A program made the position numbers and the translations under genes. Positions 1 through 8,633 of a stretch of 64,000 bases of DNA are shown here, one piece after another (position 1 is the first letter of the stretch; every line of letters starts with the position of its first letter). The stretch is from Clostridia bacterium (lineage in GTDB: Bacteria; Bacillota; Clostridia; Oscillospirales; CAG-272): contig JAFQEJ010000053.1 of the NCBI GenBank assembly GCA_017399105.1, positions 62,001-126,000 of the forward strand, read 5' to 3'. The notes beneath the pieces were generated by a model. It was not told the DNA's origin and did not search any database. It worked only from the letters and a program-made list of their open reading frames with translations.

Positions 1-1
1 T

Positions 2-454
2 ATCGTTAAAGTTGGATTAATCCAGGCTATCCGTGATTTCCCCGTACAGGTTCCGATTGTGGACGCTCAGTATATTTACCGTCCTTTGCTTTCGGGTGTT
101 CTTCCATATTCCGATTCGAAATTCCCCTTCTTCCAGAATCTCCTCGAGGAAGGACATTTTGCAGGAATATCCGAGAATGTTGAATATCAGTACAACCGTT
201 ATTGTCCGACTCATTATGATCCGAATGCGGCTGTTCAGGAAACTACAGGCAGTGAGACGCTCGATCCCGATTTCGATTATGATCCTGCATTCCCGCCGGA
301 GACAAACGAATTCGGAGAGATTGTTTTACCTCCTGTAGTAACACCTCCGGATCCGGTGGATTCTGATACTGACGATACTGACAAATATGAGACAGAGCCA
401 GAAGAAAGCTATGACACCGAGGCTGAAACACTGCCGGATGATTATATCTGGTAA
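2..454 (+). CDS. C-terminal part of an unrecognised protein with an acidic, proline-rich tail
   Basis: The reading frame is open from the first bases of the window and stops at TAA 452-454, so only the last 150 residues are present. The first 75 residues look like a folded domain (motifs such as VKVGLIQAIRDFP and SKFPFFQNLLEEGHFAG). The rest is low-complexity and rich in Asp, Glu, Pro and Thr, including a PPVVTPPDP stretch. Such tails are common in exported or surface proteins, but the N-terminus that would show a signal peptide is missing. I do not recognise the family. A hairpin follows the stop at once and may terminate it. Confidence 0.6.
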   Translation: MVKVGLIQAIRDFPVQVPIVDAQYIYRPLLSGVLPYSDSKFPFFQNLLEEGHFAGISENVEYQYNRYCPTHYDPNAAVQETTGSETLDPDFDYDPAFPPETNEFGEIVLPPVVTPPDPVDSDTDDTDKYETEPEESYDTEAETLPDDYIW

Positions 455-468
455 CCGAATAAACGACC

Positions 469-502
469 ATATCACCTCATATTTTATATGGGGTGATATT
501 TT
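469..502 (+). promoter_or_regulatory. Terminator-like hairpin that contains the tspO Shine-Dalgarno site
   Basis: Two 14-base arms (469-482 and 486-499) pair completely, with one G-T pair, around a TTT loop. Four T residues follow and then the ATG at 503. The 3' arm contains GGGGTG (490-495), the only good Shine-Dalgarno sequence for the next gene, with a 7-base spacer. The hairpin can act as an intrinsic terminator for the upstream gene and also mask the ribosome site of the downstream gene. Confidence 0.6.
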
Positions 503-1036
503 ATGTCAGTATTAAAAAGAATTGGCTGCTGTGATTTACGAAGGAGATTGCATATAGAGCTCAGATGTATAAACCGAAAAAAATCGATTCTGTCAGCAAT
601 TTTATTCGTGGTTATCGGTATTGCTGATGCAATAATATGCGGTAATTTCTATATATACGAAATGCTGATACTTCCGAAATCTGCGCCCGGAAGGTGGCTG
701 TTCATTCTTGTTTGGACATTTATATATGCAATATTGGGATTCACCTTTCAAATTGTTCTTGCCGAAAAGAACAGGCATTGCTCTTTGCCTCGCGTTAGAG
801 GATGCATTCTGTTTGTTTGCATGATGATATTCAATTTGATCTGGTGCCCGCTGTTTTTCGGAGCAAGCGCATTTTTTTCCGCATTTTTAAATATTTTGAT
901 CATGATACTGCTCGTATTTTTTACCGCTATATATTTTTGGCAGGTTTCTATTATCGCATCAATTGCGCAATTTGTGCTGGAAATATGGTTGATATACTGT
1001 GCATTTCTGAATCTTGGTATAATATTAATAAATTAA
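503..1036 (+). CDS. tspO: TspO/MBR family membrane protein
   Basis: This 177-residue protein has five hydrophobic segments, as expected for TspO/MBR (peripheral benzodiazepine receptor-like) proteins. Family hallmarks are PGRWLFILVWTFIYAILG around residues 70-90 and FNLIWCPLFFG around 112-122, matching the usual P-x-W-x-F-x-x-x-W-x-x-L-Y and N-x-x-W-x-x-x-F-F motifs. An N-terminal basic, cysteine-containing extension of about 30 residues precedes the first helix. Family members bind tetrapyrroles and cholesterol-like ligands; the role in Clostridia is not settled. Its ribosome site lies in the hairpin at 469-499, so translation may depend on that structure opening. Confidence 0.85.
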   Translation: MSVLKRIGCCDLRRRLHIELRCINRKKSILSAILFVVIGIADAIICGNFYIYEMLILPKSAPGRWLFILVWTFIYAILGFTFQIVLAEKNRHCSLPRVRGCILFVCMMIFNLIWCPLFFGASAFFSAFLNILIMILLVFFTAIYFWQVSIIASIAQFVLEIWLIYCAFLNLGIILIN

Positions 1037-1074
1037 ATAACTTAACAGGGAAACATTTAGTTAACATTATATAC

Positions 1075-1104
1075 TTGATTTGTTAATTGGTGATAGTGTA
1101 TACT
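1075..1104 (+). promoter_or_regulatory. Sigma-A type promoter for the DUF4430 lipoprotein
   Basis: TTGATT at 1075-1080, an 18-base spacer and TATACT at 1099-1104. It lies 33 bases before the ATG at 1137, which has GGGAGG at 1121-1126. Confidence 0.5.
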
Positions 1105-1136
1105 CTTTTTACAATCAAATGGGAGGTTGTAAACAT

Positions 1137-1592
1137 ATGAAAATCAAGAAAGTACTTACTGCCTTACTTGCCGCAATGCTTCTTCTCGGCACACTCGCTT
1201 CATGCGCAGGTGAATCCACTGCAATCACAGTCCAGTTGGCTATCTACGCTACCAATGCTGAGGGCGAAGAGGATGTCATTTACGACGGTCCCGTTGAGGT
1301 AGATGTCGAGTCTCCTACTGTACTTTCCGCAGTGCTTGAAGCTGCCGCTCAGAATGGTTTTGATGTAACACTCAAGAGCAATGATATGTCGGTTGCAAGC
1401 TTTAAGGAGTACGGTGACAAGACAGACGAGAATGGTATTGCTTACTATTGGGATTACACCAAGAACGGCGCTATTCCGGATGCTGAGACCGGCGGAAAAG
1501 CAGGTGCTGACGCGATCGTAGATGGTGATGTTATTGTTTATGAGTATCTCACCATGGACCTTAGCGCAGGCGACGACACCGCAGCTGAGTAA
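1137..1592 (+). CDS. DUF4430 domain lipoprotein
   Basis: A 151-residue exported lipoprotein. The start at 1137 is chosen because GGAGG lies 11 bases upstream and because it begins a typical signal peptide (MKIKKVLTALLAAMLLLGTL) ending in the lipobox LASC, which would be cleaved and lipidated at Cys22. The mature part, from about residue 28, resembles DUF4430, the domain related to the C-terminal domain of transcobalamin/intrinsic factor. Its hallmarks are a VLSAVLEAAAQ helix and the GIAYYWDYTKNG segment. DUF4430 proteins are often surface-anchored and some are linked to cobalamin binding; nothing here proves that. The gene is monocistronic, between its own promoter and a terminator. Confidence 0.75.
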   Translation: MKIKKVLTALLAAMLLLGTLASCAGESTAITVQLAIYATNAEGEEDVIYDGPVEVDVESPTVLSAVLEAAAQNGFDVTLKSNDMSVASFKEYGDKTDENGIAYYWDYTKNGAIPDAETGGKAGADAIVDGDVIVYEYLTMDLSAGDDTAAE

Positions 1593-1612
1593 TTAAATAA
1601 TGCTTAGCATTC

Positions 1613-1646
1613 AGACGTCTTCCGAAGGGAGGACGTCTATTTTTTG
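1613..1646 (+). terminator. Intrinsic terminator after the DUF4430 gene
   Basis: Inverted repeat beginning AGACGTCTTCC and ending GGAGGACGTCT (1613-1638), followed by ATTTTTTG. It lies 20 bases past the stop codon. Confidence 0.8.
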
Positions 1647-1675
1647 TTGACCAAATTTGAACGGCATGATATAAT
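1647..1675 (+). promoter_or_regulatory. Sigma-A promoter of the cca-xylB operon
   Basis: TTGACC at 1647-1652, a 17-base spacer and TATAAT at 1670-1675. The predicted start of transcription is near 1682, leaving a leader of about 15 bases that contains GGGGGAG before the ATG at 1697. Confidence 0.75.
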
Positions 1676-1696
1676 GTATCGGAAGGGGGAGATCTT

Positions 1697-3040
1697 ATGA
1701 CAAAAACAATGTCACTGCCGCAAGCCGTATTGCACGCACTCGAAACTTTGCATAACAGCGGCTATGAAGCTTATGTAGTCGGGGGATGTGTCCGCGATCA
1801 TCTGATGGGAAAGATACCGCATGATTATGATATCTGTACTTCCGCGATGCCATGTGAAACGATTGAAGTTTTTTCCGGATACCGAACGATAGAAACGGGA
1901 CTAAAGCATGGTACGGTTACCGTCCTGATAGGTGATACATCTTTGGAGATTACGACTTTTCGCACAGAGGGAGAATACAGCGACTCTCGTCATCCGGATA
2001 CGGTAGACTTTGTTCGCAGCTTCAGGGAAGATGCGGCACGCCGTGATTTTACAATGAATTCAATCGGATATTCACCGCATATCGGAATCGCAGATCACTA
2101 TAACGGAGTACAGGATATACAAAACAAGCTGATTCGTGCAGTAGGTGATCCCGAAACCCGATTCAAAGAGGACGCGCTTCGAATTCTGAGAGCACTTCGT
2201 TTTTCGGCTGTTACTGGCTTTGCCATAGAGCAGAATACCATGCTGGCTATCCATAAACACTCAGCAGATATACATAATGTATCATCCGAGAGAGTGTTCA
2301 GCGAACTTACAAAGCTGATATGCGGCGATTATGCGGCATCCGTCATAGACGAATATTTTGATGTCATAACTCAGGTTTTGCCCGAGCTTGCTCCCATGAA
2401 GGACTTTCAGCAGCACAATCCGCATCACATCTACGATGTGCTTCATCATACATTGAAATCATTGGAAGCAGCTCCAAAAGATTCAATTCTACGATGGACA
2501 ATTCTGTTTCATGACGTCGGTAAACCTTCCTGTTTCAGCATGGATGAGAATGGCATTGGTCATTTCTACCGTCATGCGCATGTCTCCTATGAAATTGCCG
2601 GAAATATATTGCGCAGACTGCGTGCTTCCAACAACCTGATTGATCGTGTATCAACCTTAATTCGCCACCATGACACACCGATCGAGATAAATCGCACGAC
2701 CATCAAGAAACGCATGGCATCGCTGGGAGAATACGTTTTTTTTGATCTGCTGCAGGTGATGCGTGCCGACTGCAGGGGACTTGCTCCCGAATATCATTAT
2801 AGATTAAAAGAATACGATGACATCGAATATATTGCAAAAGAAATATTAGCAGAGGCTCCGTGCTTAACAATTCGAGATTTAAAAATCAGCGGAAACGATC
2901 TAAAACAGAATGGCATATCTCCGGGACCTCTTATGGGACGAATTCTGAACATTCTTCTAAACGAAGTATTAGATGAAAAAACAACCAACGAAAGGGAAGC
3001 GCTCATCAAACGAGCGCTGGAAATTGAGAAGACATTATGA
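1697..3040 (+). CDS. cca: CCA tRNA nucleotidyltransferase with HD domain
   Basis: This 447-residue enzyme adds or repairs the 3' CCA end of tRNAs from CTP and ATP. The class II nucleotidyltransferase head is clear: VVGGCVRD at residues 27-34, then the metal-binding D-x-D in HDYDICTSA (Asp43, Asp45), then RRDFTMNSIGY. The neck motif RFKEDALRILRALRF follows near residues 155-170. The C-terminal half carries an HD phosphohydrolase domain (LFHDVGK near residue 275, and RHAHVS and IRHHD downstream), as in Gram-positive CCA enzymes with an appended HD region. The stop overlaps the start of the sugar kinase gene in an ATGA, so the two genes are translationally coupled. Confidence 0.95.
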   Translation: MTKTMSLPQAVLHALETLHNSGYEAYVVGGCVRDHLMGKIPHDYDICTSAMPCETIEVFSGYRTIETGLKHGTVTVLIGDTSLEITTFRTEGEYSDSRHPDTVDFVRSFREDAARRDFTMNSIGYSPHIGIADHYNGVQDIQNKLIRAVGDPETRFKEDALRILRALRFSAVTGFAIEQNTMLAIHKHSADIHNVSSERVFSELTKLICGDYAASVIDEYFDVITQVLPELAPMKDFQQHNPHHIYDVLHHTLKSLEAAPKDSILRWTILFHDVGKPSCFSMDENGIGHFYRHAHVSYEIAGNILRRLRASNNLIDRVSTLIRHHDTPIEINRTTIKKRMASLGEYVFFDLLQVMRADCRGLAPEYHYRLKEYDDIEYIAKEILAEAPCLTIRDLKISGNDLKQNGISPGPLMGRILNILLNEVLDEKTTNEREALIKRALEIEKTL

Positions 3041-4554
3041 AAAATCTCATACTTGCACATGACCTCGGTACATCCGCAAATAAAGCCGTACTATTTTCTC
3101 TGGAGGATGGCGTTATAACATCGGAGACGGCAGAATATAAGCTCTACACAACAGGAAAAGGGGATGCGGAACAGGATGCAAATGACTGGTGGCAGGCTGT
3201 TTACGAAACCACAAGACGGATTACCGCGCGTTTTGATGCCAATTCCATTGCAGCAGTTACATTCAGTGCGCAAATGCAAGGATGCCTCTGTATCGATCGA
3301 AATCACACTCCGCTGCGTCGGGCAATGATATGGGCTGATATGCGTGCGTCAAAAGAAGAATCGGAGCTTGCCGAAAAAATCTCAAAAGAAGAATATTACC
3401 GTATCACCGGACACAGAATGAGCTGTACATACGGCGCATTCAAACTGATGTGGCTTAAAAAGCATGAGCCGGAAATATATAATAAAACCTGGAAGGTACT
3501 CTGCGCAAAGGATTATGCTATCTTAAAGCTCTGCGGTAATGCCGCAACCGAAGCTTCCGATGCGTCAGGGTATGGGCTTACAGATATCAAAGCAGGCTGC
3601 TGGTCGGAGCATTTAATCGCGCTCTGCGGTCTTGATGCCGATAAGCTGCCGGAGATTCACCACAGTACCGATATTGCAGGATATGTGACAAAGGAAGCCG
3701 CCGACCTCACAGGTTTGCCTGCCGGTACTCCTGTTGTGTTCGGTGCCGGCGACGGTCCCTGCGCGGCGGTTGGAAGCGGTTGCGTAAGAGAAGGGATAGC
3801 ATATGCAAGCATGGGGACCTCATCCTGGATTTCAATTGCGACAAAAGAACCCTGTTATGACAGAAAAATGCGTACTGTAAGCTGGCCCCACGTTGTTTCG
3901 GGATATTATATGCCCTGCGGAGCGATGCAAAGCGGCGGCGGTTCACTTGCATGGGCTGTTCGCGAGCTTTGTCTTCCCGAGATTGAAGAAGCAAAGAGCA
4001 TCGGATGCTCAAAATACGATCTTACAAACGAGCTTGCAGCTAAATCTCCCTGCGGTGCAAATCAACTCCTCTTTCTTCCTCATCTTCTCGGAGAGCGTGC
4101 TCCTTATTGGGAAGAATGTGCCAAAGGAAGCTTTATAGGATTGAAATACGCTCACACAAGAGCAGATATGGTTCGCGCAGTCATGGAAGGTGTAGTATAT
4201 CATCTCGGTATGATTCTGGATATTTACCAAGAAAACGGATTCCATATGGATCATCTCATTGCCATCGGCGGCGGTGCAAAAAGTTCGCTTTGGCGACAAA
4301 TCTCGGCATCTGTGTATGGTATTCCGATTTGCACATCAAATTTTTCGGATGAAGCCTGCTCTGTAGGCGCTGCTGTAACTGCAGGTGTTGGAATCGGACT
4401 TTACCACAGCTTTGATGTAATTGATCAATTTATCGATCATAACAACATGATACATCCAAAAAGAGAAGAATATGCAGTTTACGAAAAAATGAGCCTGCTA
4501 TATCAACGCTCATATGCTGCTCTGCACAGCGTATTTGAAGAACTGCATATGTGA
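3037..4554 (+). CDS. xylB: FGGY-family sugar kinase, probably xylulokinase
   Basis: A 505-residue carbohydrate kinase of the FGGY family (ASKHA fold). The N-terminal lobe begins with the phosphate-binding DLGTSANKAVLF (residues 9-20) and contains AVTFSAQMQGCL. The second lobe has VVFGAGDGPCAAVGSG, ASMGTSSW and the FGGY signature region AIGGGAKSSLWRQISASVYG near residues 410-430. Motif content and length fit xylulokinase (D-xylulose + ATP to D-xylulose 5-phosphate), but gluconate, glycerol and L-xylulose kinases share this architecture. It follows cca with a 4-base overlap, an unusual partner that probably reflects a shared transcript only. Confidence 0.8.
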   Translation: MKNLILAHDLGTSANKAVLFSLEDGVITSETAEYKLYTTGKGDAEQDANDWWQAVYETTRRITARFDANSIAAVTFSAQMQGCLCIDRNHTPLRRAMIWADMRASKEESELAEKISKEEYYRITGHRMSCTYGAFKLMWLKKHEPEIYNKTWKVLCAKDYAILKLCGNAATEASDASGYGLTDIKAGCWSEHLIALCGLDADKLPEIHHSTDIAGYVTKEAADLTGLPAGTPVVFGAGDGPCAAVGSGCVREGIAYASMGTSSWISIATKEPCYDRKMRTVSWPHVVSGYYMPCGAMQSGGGSLAWAVRELCLPEIEEAKSIGCSKYDLTNELAAKSPCGANQLLFLPHLLGERAPYWEECAKGSFIGLKYAHTRADMVRAVMEGVVYHLGMILDIYQENGFHMDHLIAIGGGAKSSLWRQISASVYGIPICTSNFSDEACSVGAAVTAGVGIGLYHSFDVIDQFIDHNNMIHPKREEYAVYEKMSLLYQRSYAALHSVFEELHM

Positions 4555-4654
4555 TATTATATAAAAATCGTTGTATTATTTTGTCAATTTAGTGAATTTC
4601 AATTTTGATCTGACTATGTTAAAATAATATATAATAAGCTTGGAGGTGTTATGC

Positions 4655-7600
4655 TTGATAAAGAAAATTGGAATCCTGTTACTGATGTTGTCCTTATTTC
4701 TTCTTTCGTCCTGCAATAGTGAAGAAACAGGAGATGAGACACAGGGCAATGTCACGGGAGGAATATCAGATGCCGCTGTAACTCTCATTAAAGGCGGTGT
4801 AACCGAATATACCGTTATTCGTCCCGATATTGCAGACGAAAACGAAGTTGAAGCAGCCATGAAACTCAGACAGGCACTCAAAACCGCAACCGGAAATGAG
4901 GTTGCCATTGCCAGCGACTGGGATGGTAAGGGCGTGGATAACAGCACACATAAGGAAATTCTCATCGGTAAAACAAACCGTCCCGCATCGGAAGCTGCAA
5001 TCGCAAAAATAACATCGGACAAGGGATATTCGGTAACAGTGGTCGACAACTACATCGTTATAGCAGCTAAAGAATCAGCTTCCCTCAGTGATGCCGTGAC
5101 AGCTTTTATCAATGAAGTTATCGGATATGATCAAAGTGGAAATGTAAAAACCGCAACGGAGGTATCTGTGATGATGTCACTCAACATTACCGGTGAACGG
5201 GACACATCGAAGCGTGTCACAATCGTTGTCCCCAACAATGGTGCCGATTATACAGGTGCACTGATTGAATCGGTCAGCCGACTTACAGGCAAGATAAAAA
5301 CCGCAGGCTGGGATGATGATCCAAAAAAGATCTACGATGTCGATGAAACCGATCTTGTAATTGTCTGCAACGCACGAAATGTACCTATCGGAACGCTTAC
5401 CGCAGTTGACAAATATATGCAAGAAGGCGGAAAAATCATTACTCTCGGCGGACCGACCTTTGAAAATGTACTCTACAATCTCAATGACACATGGCTTCTG
5501 CGCGATGACTATATGTCGGGACTTGCCAACACTGTTTCTGCAGATCTTCTGATTGATACAACCAATGACAGTATTATCAAAAAATTCAAGCGCAGCACCA
5601 ATAATTCTGCTGCAGATCAGATTATCACATTTGAGGATGACGGCAGGGATAATTCCGATACACCTGCGATTAAGCTTGAAATCGAAGAGCTGACGAGCTG
5701 GGATATTTTCGGTTATAATATCAGCATCCCTGCCGGTAATAATTCGATCGCATTCTGGGGTAAAGGCTCTGACCGTACCGATTCTGTCTATGTTGAAGTT
5801 CAGGAAAAAGACGGCTCCAGATGGTATGCAACTCCGGAGTTAAAAAATGAATGGAAATATATTGTTTTGACAGCATCCGATTTCGTATATTGGGACGGAA
5901 ACGGCAGAGGCGGATCGGGCGATAAGGTTGCCATTGACAACCTGCAGCGAATCAGTTTCGGTCTTGCAAGATCGGGCCAGCCTGCTATCGAGCTGGGCGC
6001 ACATACCATGTGGATTGACGATGTCGTTACCATGAAATTCTCGTCTCTCAGCACAGATGCACAGCCTGTCATTGACGGTATGTCACCGCAGTATAAGCTC
6101 TATCAGATCACAAATGCGGCTGATGTTTCTGCACATGCCAATCAGGTTGTTGTTTCTGATGCCGACTTTGTAATAGGCGATGAAATTTTCTCGGTCGCTC
6201 CCGGCAGACAGGGCGTCGGCTTTACCAATATGCGCAAGAATCGTTTTATTCCGATTCTTGAGGTAAAGGATGCCAAGGGACTCCATTCCGGATATGCCGC
6301 ATGGATGTATGTTTTCGAGTCTATGGGAGACTTCAGTGAACAGCACCGCGGTGCTATGCTTGCATCCTACGGTGTCAATGATGCTTCGTTCTACAACGCA
6401 GATGCAATCAAAGCGATCACCGAAACGGCGGAATTTATGCTCCGTGATGCCGTTCTTGTAGAAGGCGGAACAGACGAATTCATCTATATTACATCGGATA
6501 CCCAGGAAATTAGCTATGGCGCTATCACAGCCGCAAAAGAAACAGCCGGTACCGAAGTTAAAGTTACACTCTATCAAGGCGATAAGATTCTAACGGAAGT
6601 CTCCGCAGCTCTTGATAGTGCTGAGTCTGTGCAGACTCATGATGAAATATCACTTCTTCAGGTTCAGGATATATACACACCAATCGAGCAGCCCGACCGC
6701 GCTGTTACAGAGCTCTTATTAAACGGTGAGGTTATCGACCGAATTGAGCATGAAGTCGATTTCTGGGAATCCAAGCCCGAATCGGAGCGCAAGTTTGTAT
6801 ATACCGAAAACGGCAGTTACATGCGTGACGGCGAGAGGATCAATCTCTTCGGTATCAACTATATGCCTTCATCGGGTATGGCAAACGAAGCCGGTCAACT
6901 GTTTGAGCACTATGTATCGGCTGCAAGCTATGACCCCGAGGTGTTTTATAATGACCTGCTTCATATCAAGGACATCGGATTTAATGCAGTCTCAGTCTTC
7001 TATTATGCACAGACAGTGAAAGACAGCAATAACATGCTTCATCTGGTACAGATGTGCGAAGAACTCGGTATTCTTGTTGACCTTTCCATCAGACCAAACG
7101 CATATCCTTTCAACTATAATGAAGCGGATGTGGAAGCGCTGATAACCAAGCTCCACTTCCAGGAAAACGATAATATTGTCGCATACGATATCGCATGGGA
7201 ATCCACCATCGGCACATACGAAGGCGGCTCCTTTACAGCAGGCGGACAGCTCCGTAAGGATCTGGATGATGACTGGAGAGAATGGATCAAGGTACAGTAC
7301 GGCTCCATTGAAGCTGCTGAAGAATCTTGGGGCGTAAAAGCTCCCAGAGCAAACGGCGAGGTTATCGGCGTTACCGATGACATGCTCAAAGAAAGCGCAG
7401 GTTCAAAATATACCGCCATCGTAGCAGCATACCGCCGCTTTATTGATGATGCGGTAGCAGCTCGCTTCCGTTATTGTGCGGATCACATCAAGTCGCTGGC
7501 GCCCAATCAGCTTGTCAGCTTCCGCATGCAGACCGCAGGCAGTGCTGATTCCGATCCCGCACAGTATCACTACGATTTCCACTCACTCGCAACATCTCTT

Positions 7601-8497
7601 GATTTTATGTCGCCTGAAGCATATGCGCTCAATATCTGGGCGGATAATATCCGTCAGGGTGTCTTTGCCAACCTTTATGCCAGATTGGCTCTGCCCGACA
7701 GCGCCGTTGTCTGGAAGGAATTCGGCATGCATGTCTGGAGCGGCAGCAATATCTATCAGAGTGAAAAAAGCTTAGGCTATCAGGCTGAATTCTACCGCGA
7801 GATTTATGAGATGTGTCTTGAAGGCTATACTGCAGCCACATACTGCTGGTACTACACACCCGGTTATCGTGTCGGCGAAAATTCTGACTACGGTATTCTC
7901 AATCCCGATGGAAGTGACCGCCCCGTAACTGCTGTTATTCGTGAATACGCAGAAAAATTTGCGAATATCGGTGATATGAAAGCGCCCGATTACTTTATCT
8001 CGGTTGACCGAGAAGAGCACCCCAATACTATTCGCGGTATGTACTACGAAATTAAAGATGAATTGGAAAAAGCTCTTGACAGCGGATATACTGTCGCACT
8101 GACGAATGAAGCAATAGGCAAGTCTGTCGAAGAGGTGTTCGATCAGGCAGTCGGCGGTGCTTCGACCGAAAACGGTCTTTATCCCAGAAAGTACGTCAAT
8201 GGTTATGTATCCGATCTTCGTGTTGACGGAAGTTACAAACCCGACGGAACAACCATTACAATGAAGGATAAAGTGGAGATCTCACTTGATATTACCAACT
8301 CTGCATACGCATCTTGGAAAGACGGTCAGATTAAACTCGTTGCCCCTGAAACCGGCTTCGAGATTACTCTTGGAGCATATGATTATCTTGATACCAACGA
8401 GATCACCTTTAAGCTGACGGAGAAAGGAGCTTATCATTTCCGCTTCTCCTATAACGGCGAGCTTTTCGGCAACGATTACACACTGATTATTAAATAA
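4655..8497 (+). CDS. Large multidomain glycosidase-like lipoprotein
   Basis: A 1280-residue exported protein. I place the start at TTG 4655 because GGAGGT at 4642-4647 sits 7 bases upstream and because it gives a compact signal peptide (MIKKIGILLLMLSLFLL) with lipobox LSSC. Residues about 40-150 resemble the carbohydrate-binding N-terminal domain seen before alpha-glucuronidase and DUF4838 enzymes. Residues about 300-460 look like a beta-sandwich carbohydrate-binding module (WYATPELKNEWKYIVLTASDF). From about 712 an (alpha/beta)8 barrel related to GH5/GH42 begins (RINLFGINYMP, FNAVSVFYYA, AYDIAWEST, FMSPEAYALN, VWKEFGMHVW). A C-terminal Ig-like domain follows. It probably acts on a plant polysaccharide at the cell surface; substrate and exact GH family cannot be fixed by eye. 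Confidence 0.8.
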   Translation: MIKKIGILLLMLSLFLLSSCNSEETGDETQGNVTGGISDAAVTLIKGGVTEYTVIRPDIADENEVEAAMKLRQALKTATGNEVAIASDWDGKGVDNSTHKEILIGKTNRPASEAAIAKITSDKGYSVTVVDNYIVIAAKESASLSDAVTAFINEVIGYDQSGNVKTATEVSVMMSLNITGERDTSKRVTIVVPNNGADYTGALIESVSRLTGKIKTAGWDDDPKKIYDVDETDLVIVCNARNVPIGTLTAVDKYMQEGGKIITLGGPTFENVLYNLNDTWLLRDDYMSGLANTVSADLLIDTTNDSIIKKFKRSTNNSAADQIITFEDDGRDNSDTPAIKLEIEELTSWDIFGYNISIPAGNNSIAFWGKGSDRTDSVYVEVQEKDGSRWYATPELKNEWKYIVLTASDFVYWDGNGRGGSGDKVAIDNLQRISFGLARSGQPAIELGAHTMWIDDVVTMKFSSLSTDAQPVIDGMSPQYKLYQITNAADVSAHANQVVVSDADFVIGDEIFSVAPGRQGVGFTNMRKNRFIPILEVKDAKGLHSGYAAWMYVFESMGDFSEQHRGAMLASYGVNDASFYNADAIKAITETAEFMLRDAVLVEGGTDEFIYITSDTQEISYGAITAAKETAGTEVKVTLYQGDKILTEVSAALDSAESVQTHDEISLLQVQDIYTPIEQPDRAVTELLLNGEVIDRIEHEVDFWESKPESERKFVYTENGSYMRDGERINLFGINYMPSSGMANEAGQLFEHYVSAASYDPEVFYNDLLHIKDIGFNAVSVFYYAQTVKDSNNMLHLVQMCEELGILVDLSIRPNAYPFNYNEADVEALITKLHFQENDNIVAYDIAWESTIGTYEGGSFTAGGQLRKDLDDDWREWIKVQYGSIEAAEESWGVKAPRANGEVIGVTDDMLKESAGSKYTAIVAAYRRFIDDAVAARFRYCADHIKSLAPNQLVSFRMQTAGSADSDPAQYHYDFHSLATSLDFMSPEAYALNIWADNIRQGVFANLYARLALPDSAVVWKEFGMHVWSGSNIYQSEKSLGYQAEFYREIYEMCLEGYTAATYCWYYTPGYRVGENSDYGILNPDGSDRPVTAVIREYAEKFANIGDMKAPDYFISVDREEHPNTIRGMYYEIKDELEKALDSGYTVALTNEAIGKSVEEVFDQAVGGASTENGLYPRKYVNGYVSDLRVDGSYKPDGTTITMKDKVEISLDITNSAYASWKDGQIKLVAPETGFEITLGAYDYLDTNEITFKLTEKGAYHFRFSYNGELFGNDYTLIIK

Positions 8498-8514
8498 TCA
8501 TGTATCATGAATGA

Positions 8515-8544
8515 GGGGATGTTGTCCAAAAGAGCAGCATCCCC
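8515..8544 (+). terminator. Stem-loop after the glycosidase lipoprotein
   Basis: GGGGATGTTG and CAGCATCCCC form a stem around a short A-rich loop, 18 bases past the stop codon. The following sequence (TAAATGATTT) has only a weak T tract, so termination may be partial. Confidence 0.55.
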
Positions 8545-8566
8545 TAAATGATTTATGCTCTAACTC

Positions 8567-8595
8567 TTGACAGAATCAAAAGGAAATGATATAAT
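8567..8595 (+). promoter_or_regulatory. Consensus sigma-A promoter of the LacI-type regulator
   Basis: Perfect TTGACA at 8567-8572, a 17-base spacer and perfect TATAAT at 8590-8595. The gene starts at GTG 8634. Confidence 0.85.
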
Positions 8596-8633
8596 CAGCA
8601 CAGTATAAAACGATTTATCATACAAAGAAAGCA

